From Candidatus Omnitrophota bacterium (GTDB lineage Bacteria; Omnitrophota; Gorgyraeia; Zapsychrales; Aceulaceae): a DNA stretch of 45,396 bases. The notes under the pieces were generated by a model. The model searched no databases, was not told the origin of the DNA, and worked only from the letters and a program-made list of their open reading frames with translations. Below, in pieces: positions 7,087 to 16,523 of this stretch (position 1 is its first letter; every line of letters begins with the position of its first letter). The position numbers and the translations under genes are program-made. Where the stretch lies: the NCBI GenBank assembly GCA_028693815.1, contig JAQUUP010000014.1, positions 1 through 45,396 on the forward strand, given 5' to 3'.

Positions 7087-8043
7087 TTATTCCTCTTCGA
7101 TAAACTTTCCGATCCTGCGAAAACGCTCATAACGAGCATCTAAGAGTTCTTTTTTGGATAACTTCATCAATTCTTTAACATGAACAATAGCAGCCTTCTT
7201 GATGCCTGCAGCCACAGCCTCTGGATCGCGGTGAGCTCCGCCTAAGGGTTCTTCAATGATCTCTTCAACCATTCCAAACTCAAGCAAATTTTCGCCCATA
7301 ATTTTAAGTGCTAAAGCAGCATCCGGCGCCCGAACGCTATTGCGCCAAAGAATAGAGGCACAGCCTTCAGGCGAAATAACAGAATAATAAGCATGTTGTA
7401 AAATAAGGACTCTGTCCGCTACACCAATACCTAAAGCACCTCCGCTTCCACCTTCGCCAATCACAAAAGCGACAATCGGAACTGAAATCCTTGCCATATC
7501 CATTAAATTTTTTGCAATAGCCTGCGCTTGCCCTCGCTCTTCAGCACCAACTCCAGGATAAGCTCCTGGCGTATCAATAAAAATGAGAACAGGCAAATTA
7601 AACTTTTCAGCTATCTGCATCAAACGCATTGCCTTTCGATACCCTTCAGGATGAGCACAACCAAAATTACGCAAAACATTTTCTTTAATATCACGCCCTT
7701 TTTGATGACCGATCACAAGAAATTTTTGCTTATCAATGGTCGCAAAACCAGCAATCATCGCATAATCATCAGCAAACAATCGATCGCCATGAAGCTCTAC
7801 AAAATCTTCTGCAATTAATCGTATATAATCAAGTGTGTACGGTCTATCTGGATGGCGAGCAATCTGGATGCGCTGCCAAGGGGAAAGTTTTTGATACACA
7901 TCCACTCTCATCTTGGAAAGCTTATCTTCAAGTTTCTTGATTTCTGGTAATAAATTAGCTTTTTTATCGGAATTAAAACTTCTTAATTCATTAATTTTAT
8001 CTTCCAGCTCACAAATAGGTTTTTCAAAATCTAATCGACTCAT
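7087..8043 (-). CDS. accA: Acetyl-CoA carboxylase carboxyltransferase subunit alpha
   Basis: AccA, with AccD, transfers CO2 from carboxybiotin to acetyl-CoA, the committed step of fatty-acid synthesis. At 318 residues it matches the usual length. Recognisable blocks are PWQRIQIARHPDRPYTLDY, the crotonase-fold stretch GDRLFADDYAMIAG, GHQKGRD, FIDTPGAYPGVGAEERGQAQ and GEGGSGGALGI (oxyanion and CoA site). AGGGG precedes its ATG. The beta subunit and biotin carrier genes are not in the window. It lies 30 bases after the L,D-transpeptidase gene, in an operon mixing envelope and lipid functions. Confidence 0.97.
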   Translation of the reverse strand: MSRLDFEKPICELEDKINELRSFNSDKKANLLPEIKKLEDKLSKMRVDVYQKLSPWQRIQIARHPDRPYTLDYIRLIAEDFVELHGDRLFADDYAMIAGFATIDKQKFLVIGHQKGRDIKENVLRNFGCAHPEGYRKAMRLMQIAEKFNLPVLIFIDTPGAYPGVGAEERGQAQAIAKNLMDMARISVPIVAFVIGEGGSGGALGIGVADRVLILQHAYYSVISPEGCASILWRNSVRAPDAALALKIMGENLLEFGMVEEIIEEPLGGAHRDPEAVAAGIKKAAIVHVKELMKLSKKELLDARYERFRRIGKFIEEE

Positions 8044-8073
8044 ACGTCCCCTTATAAAAATAAAATATTCTTT

Positions 8074-8889
8074 TTAATCAACAATAGTTACCTTGGTTCC
8101 AAAAGGCAAAAGATCATAGAGCTCTTCGACCTCATCATTACGCATACGAACACAACCTGCCGTTACTTGCTGGCCCAACGCTTCTGGCTCTGTTGTTCCA
8201 TGAATACCATACCCAGGAATATCAAATCCCATCCAACGGGTTCCTAGAACGTTTTTTGGACTGTCTGGAGGAATGATTGCGCCACTTTTAAACCACACAG
8301 GATCTATCAATTTTGTTTCGATAACAAACGTCCCCACAGGAGTTGAATTATTTTCTCCCGTTGATACTGTATATGTCTTAACAATATCATCACCCGCTTT
8401 TAATATTAACGTATTCTGTGATTTATCGACAAGGACACTAAACTCGCTAGTCCAAATACGCAACCTTTGATTAAGGCGAATTGTGTCATCTTTAAGATTA
8501 TTGCTTTTCTTGATCAACGCGATTGTACAATTATATTTCTGGCCAATCTTCCCAAGCGAATCACCTTTTTCGACGATGTGAATAACTGTCTGCGGAGTTT
8601 GAACGTTGGAAAGAATAATTTTCATGTTCACGTCTTCTAATCTTTTTTGAACATCTTCAATCTGATCAAAATCAAAATGCTCGCTCATCATTTGATCATA
8701 AATCGTCTTAGCCTCAAGCCAATCATTATTCTTTTGTAGCTCTACTCCTTTTTCGTAAAGAGCAAGTGCTTCACTTGAAGAAGATCGATTTTTTTTAACA
8801 ACAGTAGTCGATGAACGAGGAGTCGAAACAAGCTTTAAAATTAAAAGAAAAACAATGACACCTGCAACAATCAATAATTTCTTTTTCAC
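8074..8889 (-). CDS. L,D-transpeptidase with LysM domain (YkuD family)
   Basis: A periplasmic or cell-wall enzyme that would form 3-3 peptidoglycan cross-links or attach proteins to the wall. It has an N-terminal membrane anchor (about residues 4-22), a short TPR-like helix pair (ALALYEKGVELQKNNDWLEA), a LysM wall-binding domain (IHIVEKGDSLGKIGQKYNC and on, about 105-147), and a YkuD domain with the catalytic pattern H-x15-GCVRM (His232, Cys248; numbered from the alternative start). I chose the GTG at 8889 because GAGAGG lies five bases upstream; a GTG at 8895 overlaps that site. At 271 residues it is of normal family size. Confidence 0.93.
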   Translation of the reverse strand: MKKKLLIVAGVIVFLLILKLVSTPRSSTTVVKKNRSSSSEALALYEKGVELQKNNDWLEAKTIYDQMMSEHFDFDQIEDVQKRLEDVNMKIILSNVQTPQTVIHIVEKGDSLGKIGQKYNCTIALIKKSNNLKDDTIRLNQRLRIWTSEFSVLVDKSQNTLILKAGDDIVKTYTVSTGENNSTPVGTFVIETKLIDPVWFKSGAIIPPDSPKNVLGTRWMGFDIPGYGIHGTTEPEALGQQVTAGCVRMRNDEVEELYDLLPFGTKVTIVD

Positions 8890-8969
8890 AATCACCTCTC
8901 TAAATTAAACCCATATTTTTTATTAAGAATTACGGTATCTACGATTTAGATTTCAAAACACAATTAAAA

Positions 8970-9425
8970 CTACAACTTATAATAAAGAAAAATAGAAACA
9001 ACAAGCCCTAAAACTGATCCAGCGAATACCTGAATAGGTGTGTGGCCGATAAGTTCTTTAAAATATTGAGGTTCAACCTTACCGCGCCAATAAATATCAT
9101 CCAATATTTTATTAAGAATTTGTGCCTGCTGGCCTGTTGCCCAACGAACACCTTGTGCATCAAACATCGTCACCATTGCAAAAACAGCCGACAAAGCAAA
9201 TGTTACAGAATCAAAGCCTAAATGAATTCCACAAGTCGTAGCTAGCGCAGTAACACCAGCCGCATGACTCGATGGCATTCCGCCTGTTCCAATAAACCAC
9301 TTAAAATCAAACTTTTTTTGATTAATAACGCCTAAAATAACCTTGATTGTCTGCGCAAGAATCCAAACAAGAAGCGTAACCACAAAAACTTTATTGGAAA
9401 TAACTTCCTGAATAACGCTGTTCAA
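8970..9425 (-). CDS. Divergent PAP2 family membrane protein (DUF212)
   Basis: A 151-residue integral membrane protein related to PAP2 acid phosphatases. The hallmark GGMPSSHAAGVTALAT (about residues 48-63) carries the phosphatase motif, and FDAQGVRWATGQQAQILN and GHTPIQVFAGSVLG are the other conserved blocks. Three to four membrane helices are visible. Substrate is unknown; a lipid phosphate such as undecaprenyl pyrophosphate is often guessed for the family. The TTG start at 9425 is preceded by AAGGGG. It is the first gene of an operon continuing into the L,D-transpeptidase, accA and rlmN, behind a good promoter. Confidence 0.92.
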   Translation of the reverse strand: MNSVIQEVISNKVFVVTLLVWILAQTIKVILGVINQKKFDFKWFIGTGGMPSSHAAGVTALATTCGIHLGFDSVTFALSAVFAMVTMFDAQGVRWATGQQAQILNKILDDIYWRGKVEPQYFKELIGHTPIQVFAGSVLGLVVSIFLYYKL

Positions 9426-9474
9426 AATTTCCCCTTTTTTAAAATTCTCTAAAAACCATTGATATTAATTTATC

Positions 9475-9503
9475 ATTATAGATTTTAGCCCTTTAAAAAG
9501 CAA
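9475..9503 (-). promoter_or_regulatory. Sigma-70-type promoter of the PAP2-LDT-accA-rlmN operon
   Basis: On the minus strand TTGCTT (9498-9503) and a perfect TATAAT (9475-9480) are 17 bases apart, about 50 bases before the TTG start at 9425. A second TATAAT-like sequence lies further upstream without an equally good -35. Confidence 0.65.
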
Positions 9504-9580
9504 GGTCTTTTCTCGCCTTTATATATCATTATAAACTATTTCTATTAATAATAGTATTAAATGCAGATTTTCTTAAAAAG

Positions 9581-12500
9581 TTAAGATTTAGGAATTTGAT
9601 CGAATAAATCTTCTGCACTTGAAAGATTTATAACAGGGATAATGCTGATAATAGTAGGGATAAAACCTGGAATCTGATCAGGAGAAATCTGATCTAACCC
9701 TTCTGGAGAAGAAAAATCCAACATATCACCTTGAGTCTGAATATCAAGACCTTGTGCATCCAAACGAATACCGCCAACTTCAGAATCTCTTGGCGTGAAA
9801 GTATTTTTTGGCATTATGTCAATAATCGAGGATCCTTTTTGCAAAGATGCATCACCACCGCCAGAATTTTGCCCGATTTGATCCTCATACTCTTCTGTAT
9901 AGGCTCCAAAAATTCGCACATCTCCCCCGCCAGAAAGAGCTTGTTTAAGTTCAGATAGTATATCTTTATAATTCTCGCCGTTAACCTCATAATAAACATT
10001 GCCTGCTTCGAAAGCAGAAATCAAACTATACTGAGGAGGATAACCATCTCGATATTCGGGATAATTTTCTTTTATCACTTCATTAATTTCATCAATTTTT
10101 TCTTTATAATCTGGATCAACTAGCTCTCCATCCATATCATAAAAACGTTTTGTTGTTCCTGCTTTCTGATCAATGACAATAACTTCTTTAAGAAAATTAT
10201 TTTTTGTTTCAGATTGAATCGATCCACCATCTTCTTGCTTCACACTTCCTGTAGCGCCTGGAACAACTTCTACGTCAAATTCTATAATTCTTCCGGAAGG
10301 ATCAACAAAATAAACTTTTTCAGGAACAAAACCATCTTTAATGGGAACAATCTGATCTTCTTTAATTAAATCATCGAGCAGCGGATCAAGAGCCTCAAAA
10401 TAATCACTTTTTTTACTCAAATAAACCATTTTTGAAATATCTCCTGCGCTGCTCATAGACAGCTGAGCAAGAAGGGAAAGAGCTCTCCCATAATGGTTCA
10501 TCGAAAATAAGCGAAATTTCTCAATATCAAAATCTAATATCTTATCTTTAATTTCTTCATTAGTCATTTCATACATCTTTGAAATATCTTGACCAAACGA
10601 TCCCATCAATTTTAAATGAATTCCTTTTTCTTTTATTTTCCTTAACGTTGTTTTAAAATCATCCCCTCCAGACAAATCTGTCGTCATCAAATCACCTAAA
10701 ACCCCCAGCACTGGAGTCGCTTGTGTATGCTGATCCATGGAATTAACAAGCATATCCACTGCTTGGTCTATTGCCTGAAAATTTGGCGTGTTGCTTCCTG
10801 GCGTGATCTCATTATCAAGAGCCTTAATCTGCTCCTTAAGATTATACGTATTAATGCTTTTCACTTTGCCATCTGCAATCACGACTAATCCTGGAATAAT
10901 ACACGTCTCATGAAGAGCAGTTAAGCGTTCCTTTAATTTTCCGAGATCTCTTTTAAACTTACTCTCATAAGAACCGCTTGCATCAATGACTAAAACAAGA
11001 GTCTTCTTTTCTTTATTCCTAACAATAGGCACTTCTGATTTTTCTGCAACAACGTGAAGCGTTCCTTCTTTTTTACCCAAAATAGAAGAAGGAACAAGAA
11101 TTTCTCCTGTTTCAGAATCAATATTTAAAGCTCCTCCTTGTTTTATTTCTCCTTCTGCTCTTGCTGTTTCCAACAAACGATCGAACTCAGATCCTTCTTC
11201 TTGACCTAATTGAGTTCCATCCGCTCGAAAAGAAAAAGATCTTTTTTCTCCTAAAAGACTAACCGTGAGATCTTTAGGCGCTACATTCTCCGGAAAACTT
11301 ATAGAAAAAATAGGTTGTGCAGTCTTAAAAACCTGATCCCCAAACCCTTTATAATCAGACTCTTGAATATGAACATGTGGAGCATTATATTCTCGCAATA
11401 TCTTAATCAAAGGCGGCGTTTTCCCTTTGTCTCCTACATTCAAAATATAAATTTCTTGTCCCTTTTCTCCAGCCTGATCAATAATCTGGAAAATGTCTTT
11501 TCCGCCTACTCTAAGGGCAAGAATCTCATCTGCAGATAAAGGAAAATTTCCATCTGTTGCATAATCTTGCCAGGCATCTGTTGGAAAATAAATAAGAGCA
11601 CCTTCAGGCTGACTCATGCTTAAGCTATCAAGCTTTTCAATAAAAGGCGTATTCCCATAACCTGCTTTTCTTAAGAAATCTGATTTCTCTAAGAAATCTA
11701 AGAGTTCCTGAGGACTCATACTCTCAGGAATTTCTATGCTTTTCTTTCCAACAACCGCAACTGAAATTCTTATATTATTAATCTCTTTTTCTTTAAGCTG
11801 ATTTGCTAAATCAATAAGACTCTGCCTTTGAGCCTCCGCCATTTCTTTTGTAATAGACCCTGTCCAGTCCACGCCAATAGCTACTTGAACCTCATCGGCC
11901 TTAAAATCTACAGAAATATTTTCTGGTGCAAATTGAATCGTGTCAAAAAATACATTCTTATCGGATGGAAAAACAAGATTATCTCCTTGAACCTTGACAA
12001 AAGCAGCAGAATCTACATCATTGTTATCGGAGGTTCCAGAAAAACCAAATTCTCTAAGCTTTCCAAATAAACAAGCACGAAAGAATTTCTCAAAGTCTGG
12101 ATTACTTGACAAAGGATTAAGAAAAAGTCCTGGGGCAATATATTGATCAAAGATTTCTTGCCCTCCCTTATCGAGCTTATCTGAACCTTTTCCAGATTTG
12201 TCAACAAAGAACCCTTGACTATCCTCTCGCGAATTCCTCTCATAGCTAGTCCACTCAGAAAAAATCCTTCCTGACGAACTCCATCTAACACCAAATACGC
12301 CCCAACCTAAATTACGAAGTCTTAAAAATAATCTTTCCTTGCCCTCAAATGGATCGTCTTCAACCTGAACATCAAGCGCGGCTAAAGCCTTAGATTCCCT
12401 GCCTTCTCCTTCTTCTCTAATCGTAAATCTGATAGCTTCCGGCTTCGATCTCAACGTCTTTTTCTCTAAATATATCTTAAGACCGTGCTTCACCAATAAA

Positions 12501-13999
12501 TCATTTATAAAATTTATATATGCCATTGATTTAGAAATAGTTTTTTGCTGCTCTTTAGAAAAGTCTTCATACGGATCGTTTTCATCGGAATCCTTAGCTC
12601 CGAGATTCGATTCGCCAAAGACAGCTGTCTTCACTCCAGAAATTTCCTCTATACTCTCACCAGGCTCTAAATAGCGATATGCCCCGTTAACAAGAACAAT
12701 GCTGCCTTGTTGATTCGACCCCATAGAAGGAACTAAACTTAAAGCTGACAATATTCCTGTCAAAGCAGTCTTCATTATTGATTGACGATTTGAAAACATC
12801 GCAGAAAAATTATCCGCAATTTCCATCTTCATGCTAGCAATAGAAATCCGAGAATCTCTTGCCCAGCGGCTGGCCTTCTCAGAAAACTGATCAAAGCGTT
12901 GTATCTGGCGAACAGAAAAATCATCAAGCTGTTTTCTTATTTTCTTTAAATCTGAAACAATAACCGACGAACCTCGATATGTCAAACCACCAGAAAAATA
13001 TTTACGAGGAATATTCTTGTTCGTATATTGATCATATTCAATCTTTACATAATCACACACGCCTTTTTGAAATGCTTTAAGATATTGATCATAAATTTTT
13101 TCTTTTATTTTTTTGTCTTCAATGTTTACGCCTAATATTTTTTTCTGATCAACATACACACGATTCAAAAAAGACTGCTTTAAATTATTCTTAAACCATG
13201 TCGCCAAAGCCCATGCATAAGTCAGCTGTCTTAAAGGGGCAAAATTCTTTCCTTCATTAATTTCTTTTTCGATCTCAGGAATAACAATTTCGCGCATGAT
13301 TTCAGAAGCAATCAAGCTTTTAGAATTCGTATCTTCTGGCTTATAATTCGAACTTTTTGTCATGGCCAGATAATCTTGCTCAAGCATAACCTGAAGATGA
13401 ACATCCGTCAAATACGCCGTATCTCCATCTTGAAAAACAAGCGCCTTGTCAGGAACAATCCAAACTTTGTTAAACGTATTAACAGGAATATTTGTTGTTC
13501 CGTATTGTTCATAAGCTTTTTTGTACACTTTGCTCCAAAACTTCTTTCCCAAATCATCTTCTGGATAAATCAAAGACGCTGTAATTTGCTTTAAAAAATA
13601 ATCCTGGGCCAACATATCTCTGCCAAGCTCTGTTTGAGCTAATGAGTCAGGAATAATACGATCCTCTTCATGTGGAGATAAATTAACCCACATGTCTTTT
13701 TCCGGCATGGTCAAAGAAGTTAAGAAATATCGAATATTTTTTTCCGTTTCTTTCTGGAGCTCAGCCCCACTCAATCCAGTATTTCCGCTATCAACCATAA
13801 AATCAAATTTTAAAGGATTGTCAGGATAGATTTTAATACCACGAAGTAAGGTAGGAACAAAATTAGGGCTCACAGAAACCATCGCCCCTGGAGCTGGAAG
13901 CCCAAATACTCCTTGGGCCAAGGCTTCACGCGGAATAACGACTGTAGAAAGAAAACAAACCGTTATAAAAATAGCTATAATTTTCTTCAAAATATTCAA
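9581..13999 (-). CDS. Giant secreted protein: shared N-domain, two VWA domains, GGI-tail
   Basis: About 1472 residues, exported by a signal peptide (KKIIAIFITVCFLSTVVIP, ending in ALA). I start it at the TTG 13999, which has GGGAG seven bases upstream; the frame is open to a TTG at 14017 with no site (numbers below count from 14017). Residues 37-346 are the N-domain shared with two other giants here (MWVNLSPHEEDRI, IPVNTFNKVWIVP, YFSGG). A hydrophobic stretch follows at about 415-432. VWA domain 1 spans about 709-900 with a degenerate metal motif (DWTGS, Asp717). VWA domain 2 spans about 1005-1160 with an intact DASGS (Asp1012), a Thr in ITPGSNTP and GDLMTTD. The last ~66 residues start GGIRL and end with a hydrophobic FIPTIISIIPVIN segment. 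VWA domains usually bind ligands through a metal, so adhesion or matrix assembly is likely. Confidence 0.85.
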   Translation of the reverse strand: MNILKKIIAIFITVCFLSTVVIPREALAQGVFGLPAPGAMVSVSPNFVPTLLRGIKIYPDNPLKFDFMVDSGNTGLSGAELQKETEKNIRYFLTSLTMPEKDMWVNLSPHEEDRIIPDSLAQTELGRDMLAQDYFLKQITASLIYPEDDLGKKFWSKVYKKAYEQYGTTNIPVNTFNKVWIVPDKALVFQDGDTAYLTDVHLQVMLEQDYLAMTKSSNYKPEDTNSKSLIASEIMREIVIPEIEKEINEGKNFAPLRQLTYAWALATWFKNNLKQSFLNRVYVDQKKILGVNIEDKKIKEKIYDQYLKAFQKGVCDYVKIEYDQYTNKNIPRKYFSGGLTYRGSSVIVSDLKKIRKQLDDFSVRQIQRFDQFSEKASRWARDSRISIASMKMEIADNFSAMFSNRQSIMKTALTGILSALSLVPSMGSNQQGSIVLVNGAYRYLEPGESIEEISGVKTAVFGESNLGAKDSDENDPYEDFSKEQQKTISKSMAYINFINDLLVKHGLKIYLEKKTLRSKPEAIRFTIREEGEGRESKALAALDVQVEDDPFEGKERLFLRLRNLGWGVFGVRWSSSGRIFSEWTSYERNSREDSQGFFVDKSGKGSDKLDKGGQEIFDQYIAPGLFLNPLSSNPDFEKFFRACLFGKLREFGFSGTSDNNDVDSAAFVKVQGDNLVFPSDKNVFFDTIQFAPENISVDFKADEVQVAIGVDWTGSITKEMAEAQRQSLIDLANQLKEKEINNIRISVAVVGKKSIEIPESMSPQELLDFLEKSDFLRKAGYGNTPFIEKLDSLSMSQPEGALIYFPTDAWQDYATDGNFPLSADEILALRVGGKDIFQIIDQAGEKGQEIYILNVGDKGKTPPLIKILREYNAPHVHIQESDYKGFGDQVFKTAQPIFSISFPENVAPKDLTVSLLGEKRSFSFRADGTQLGQEEGSEFDRLLETARAEGEIKQGGALNIDSETGEILVPSSILGKKEGTLHVVAEKSEVPIVRNKEKKTLVLVIDASGSYESKFKRDLGKLKERLTALHETCIIPGLVVIADGKVKSINTYNLKEQIKALDNEITPGSNTPNFQAIDQAVDMLVNSMDQHTQATPVLGVLGDLMTTDLSGGDDFKTTLRKIKEKGIHLKLMGSFGQDISKMYEMTNEEIKDKILDFDIEKFRLFSMNHYGRALSLLAQLSMSSAGDISKMVYLSKKSDYFEALDPLLDDLIKEDQIVPIKDGFVPEKVYFVDPSGRIIEFDVEVVPGATGSVKQEDGGSIQSETKNNFLKEVIVIDQKAGTTKRFYDMDGELVDPDYKEKIDEINEVIKENYPEYRDGYPPQYSLISAFEAGNVYYEVNGENYKDILSELKQALSGGGDVRIFGAYTEEYEDQIGQNSGGGDASLQKGSSIIDIMPKNTFTPRDSEVGGIRLDAQGLDIQTQGDMLDFSSPEGLDQISPDQIPGFIPTIISIIPVINLSSAEDLFDQIPKS

Positions 14000-14055
14000 T
14001 TCTTTCTCCCATGGCAAAGAAAAATTATTTTCTCAACATACTAATTTAGAATTAC

Positions 14056-14074
14056 TATACACAACTAGTGTATA
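14056..14074. promoter_or_regulatory. Inverted repeat (possible operator) upstream of the VWA giant
   Basis: TATACAC (14056-14062) and GTGTATA (14068-14074) are perfect inverted copies around AACTA, 57-75 bases before the TTG at 13999. TATA-rich -10-like sequences surround it, so a repressor site overlapping the promoter is possible. Sequence evidence only. Confidence 0.35.
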
Positions 14075-14158
14075 TTTATATATAAAGTATAGCCTATATA
14101 TACTTAGATTAAAGGGGGTTTGGGGTGTTTCGAGAAAGCGGTTCCTTTAAATGAGCAG

Positions 14159-14189
14159 ATATTTTATGTCATAGCATGACATAAAATAT
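14159..14189. repeat. Perfect 31-bp palindrome inside the structured element
   Basis: ATATTTTATGTCAT (14159-14172) is inverted exactly in ATGACATAAAATAT (14176-14189) around the 3-base centre AGC. No U-run follows, so it is more a cruciform or recombinase/processing structure than a terminator. Confidence 0.6.
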
Positions 14190-14207
14190 AGGCCAAAGGC
14201 CGTCTGC

Positions 14208-14308
14208 GAATTTACTCCGCGCATAAAGTGCGTCGGAGTTCTTTCCTCCATGGAGCATATCGGGGTATCTATCAGAATTTACTCCGTGCACAAAGTGCAT
14301 CGGAGCTC
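14208..14308. repeat. Two tandem hairpin units with a compensatory base-pair change
   Basis: Copies of 34 bases at 14208-14241 and 14275-14308 differ at four positions. Each folds as ACTCCG-nGCA-loop-TGCn-T-CGGAG. At n the first copy has C paired with G and the second T paired with A, so two of the four differences are one compensatory pair change. That supports selection on the paired structure rather than chance. Confidence 0.55.
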
Positions 14309-14379
14309 CTTTTACGCGAAACGTATCGGGAATCCTTCTCTCCAAAACTCCCCCACCTTAAACACCCCAAGTTTTAATC

Positions 14380-14409
14380 TTGACGAAAAGCTATTTTTTA
14401 TGCTAATTT
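14380..14409 (+). promoter_or_regulatory. Probable promoter of comM
   Basis: TTGACG (14380-14385), 18-base spacer, TAATTT (14404-14409), about 48 bases before the ATG at 14457. The -35 is close to consensus, the -10 moderate. Confidence 0.45.
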
Positions 14410-14456
14410 AAATTAAAATAAAGACAAACAAACACATCTAACGAACGCAAACTCTG

Positions 14457-15983
14457 ATGCTCTCAAAAATCTTTAGTTTTGCCCTTTCAGGCCTAGAAGC
14501 CATCCCCATTACAGTTGAAATCGATATCTCCCGAGGCCTTCCCTCTATCGTTGTTGTTGGTCTTCCAGACAATGCCGTCAAAGAAAGCAAAGAACGCGTT
14601 CGCTCTGCAATCAAAAATAGCGGATACAAATTTCCAGCTCAGCGCATTACGATTAATCTTTCTCCGGGTGACATCAAAAAAGAAGGTCCTTGTTTTGATC
14701 TTGCTATGGCTTTAGGGATTTTAAGCGCCACAGAAACAATCAATTCCTCTTCAATTAAAAAATATGTTATTTTAGGAGAACTTTCGCTAGGTGGAGAAGT
14801 TGAGGCTATCAAAGGCTCTTTTTCAATCGCGATGCGCGCATCTAAAAAGAAATTTGGCGGCATTATCGTTCCAGAAAAAAACGCTCACGAAGCAGCTCTT
14901 GCAAACAACTTAGATGTTTTTCCAGTCAAAACTCTTGCTCAAACAATACAATTTTTACAAGACCCTGATTCCATCAAACCTTTTAAAATTGATATCCAAA
15001 AAACATTCAAACAATCCAACCAATATGATATTGATTTTAGCGAAGTTAGGGGCCAGTCGCACGTTAAGCGAGGCCTCGAAGTCGCAGCGGCCGGTGGACA
15101 CAACGTCCTTTTGATCGGCCCGCCTGGAAGTGGCAAAACAATGCTCTCAAAAAGACTCGCCACTATTCTGCCAGACCTAAGTTTAGAGGAAGCTTTGGAA
15201 ACAGCGCAAATTCATTCGGTATCAGGACTAATGGAAGAAAACTTAAAGAATATTGGAACGCGTCCTTTTCGCTGTCCTCATCACACAGCAAGCGATGCCG
15301 CCCTTGTCGGAGGAGGAACCATTCCAAAACCTGGCGAAGTTAGTCTTGCGCACAACGGCATTTTATTTTTAGACGAGTTGCCTGAATTTAATCGAAACGT
15401 CTTAGAAGCTTTGCGTCAACCACTCGAAGATCATTGCGTACACATATCTCGTGCTCACAAATCAGTAAAATTTCCTTCAAAATTTATGCTTGTTTGTGCC
15501 ATGAACCCGTGCCCGTGCGGCTGGTACACAGACCCAAAAAAGGAATGTCATTGCACTCCTCAAAAAATACAAAAATATCTTTCCAAAGTCTCTGGCCCTC
15601 TTTTGGACCGCATTGATATTCATCTAGAAGTCCCTTCTTTAAAATCACAAGATCTTTTTTCTCAAAGGACAAAAGAGACGTCAGCGGATATCAAAAAAAG
15701 AGCGGTCAAGGCTCGAAGAATTCAACACAAACGTTTTAGTGGAACAAAAATATTTTCTAACGCGCAAATGCAACATCGTCAAATCAAAGAATATTGCTCA
15801 GTCTCAGAAGAATCTCAAGATCTTTTAAAAGTTGCGATCGATGAGCTGGGCTTATCCGCACGCGCTCATGACAAAATTCTCAAAGTCGCACGAACTATCG
15901 CTGATCTTGATCAGCAAAATCAAATTTTACCAGAACACATCTCGGAAGCGATTCAATATCGTTCTCTAGATCGGATATGGTAA
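14457..15983 (+). CDS. comM: YifB/ComM-family magnesium chelatase-like AAA+ ATPase
   Basis: ComM is a hexameric helicase that promotes branch migration during integration of transformed DNA; the family is near-universal in bacteria. Order in 508 residues: N-terminal Lon-like ChlI domain (EIDISRGLPSIVVVGLPD through NLSPGDIKKEGPCFDLAMAL), then AAA+ core with Walker A GPPGSGKTM (about 221-229), CPHHTASDAAL, Walker B ILFLDELPEF, a CPCGWYTDP-type Cys cluster (MNPCPCG...CHC), and a C-terminal Mg-chelatase lid (SARAHDKILKVARTIADL). Length is typical. The ATG lacks a clear ribosome binding site. It is followed 21 bases later by a small membrane gene, probably co-transcribed. Confidence 0.95.
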   Translation: MLSKIFSFALSGLEAIPITVEIDISRGLPSIVVVGLPDNAVKESKERVRSAIKNSGYKFPAQRITINLSPGDIKKEGPCFDLAMALGILSATETINSSSIKKYVILGELSLGGEVEAIKGSFSIAMRASKKKFGGIIVPEKNAHEAALANNLDVFPVKTLAQTIQFLQDPDSIKPFKIDIQKTFKQSNQYDIDFSEVRGQSHVKRGLEVAAAGGHNVLLIGPPGSGKTMLSKRLATILPDLSLEEALETAQIHSVSGLMEENLKNIGTRPFRCPHHTASDAALVGGGTIPKPGEVSLAHNGILFLDELPEFNRNVLEALRQPLEDHCVHISRAHKSVKFPSKFMLVCAMNPCPCGWYTDPKKECHCTPQKIQKYLSKVSGPLLDRIDIHLEVPSLKSQDLFSQRTKETSADIKKRAVKARRIQHKRFSGTKIFSNAQMQHRQIKEYCSVSEESQDLLKVAIDELGLSARAHDKILKVARTIADLDQQNQILPEHISEAIQYRSLDRIW

Positions 15984-16004
15984 AATCTTTAAAAAGGAAA
16001 TATT

Positions 16005-16469
16005 GTGGAATACTTCAAAGCAAAAAAGCTAAGTGAAAAACTAGGACTAACATTTGCCACTATTCATTTCTCTTTTATTTTTTATATTGCTTATAGCATA
16101 TTAGTTGGAAGCGAGCCAGATTGGGCAATGTATTGGCTACTTCCTTTCCTTGTCGACCTACCTTTTTCGCTTATTGGCTATTTTCTCATGCCCGCCATAT
16201 GTTCACTTATTTCTCTTTTTAGCTCAATCACAACTTCCTTCCCATACCCAATGAGCGATATAAGCAACTACTTGGGATTTTTCTTTTTCTTTGCTATCTT
16301 TGGAACGCTGTGGCATTTATTTTTACCTGTCATCATTGCCAATCTTCTAAAATTAGGCAAAAAGACGCCTATATTAATTTTAGCAGCTTATCTATTCTGT
16401 ACACCATATGCCATTATTTGTTTTTTTAGTATCACCATGGGCATTCATCTTATTAGCGCTATAAAATAA
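16005..16469 (+). CDS. Small polytopic membrane protein, unknown function
   Basis: 154 residues with about four hydrophobic helices (around 17-37, 44-75, 92-118 and 122-150). The start is a GTG at 16005 with AAAAGG eight bases upstream. The sequence has no recognisable active-site motif; PYPMSDISNYLGFFFF and a Gly-Thr-Leu-Trp-His turn lie between helices. It follows comM by 21 bases and ends shortly before a strong palindrome at 16524. A transport or envelope role cannot be inferred from the sequence. Confidence 0.65.
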   Translation: MEYFKAKKLSEKLGLTFATIHFSFIFYIAYSILVGSEPDWAMYWLLPFLVDLPFSLIGYFLMPAICSLISLFSSITTSFPYPMSDISNYLGFFFFFAIFGTLWHLFLPVIIANLLKLGKKTPILILAAYLFCTPYAIICFFSITMGIHLISAIK

Positions 16470-16523
16470 AAAGACAACAGCTTTTATAGATTTAAGTTAG
16501 GATATTTAAAAAGGCTTTAACAT

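Larger units (their letters stand above)
14106..14380. mobile_element. 275-bp structured non-coding element with terminal inverted repeats
   Basis: Both ends carry the same sequence in opposite orientation: AGATTAAA plus TTGGGGTGTTT at 14106-14130, and its inverse AAACACCCCAA plus TTTAATCT at 14360-14380. Inside are a 31-bp palindrome (14159-14189), a GGCCAAAGGCC hairpin, and two copies of a ~67-bp unit (from 14208 and from 14275), each with two hairpins followed by ATCGGG. No protein frame of note is inside. This fits a MITE-like non-autonomous element or a structured RNA. It fills the gap between the divergent VWA giant and comM. The right end overlaps the -35 of the comM promoter. Confidence 0.5.

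Noticed and set aside
9814-9999. Other overlapping frames within the giant genes (for example here and 12013-12294)
   Set aside because: They lie entirely within confidently coding frames on the same strand and show shadow composition.
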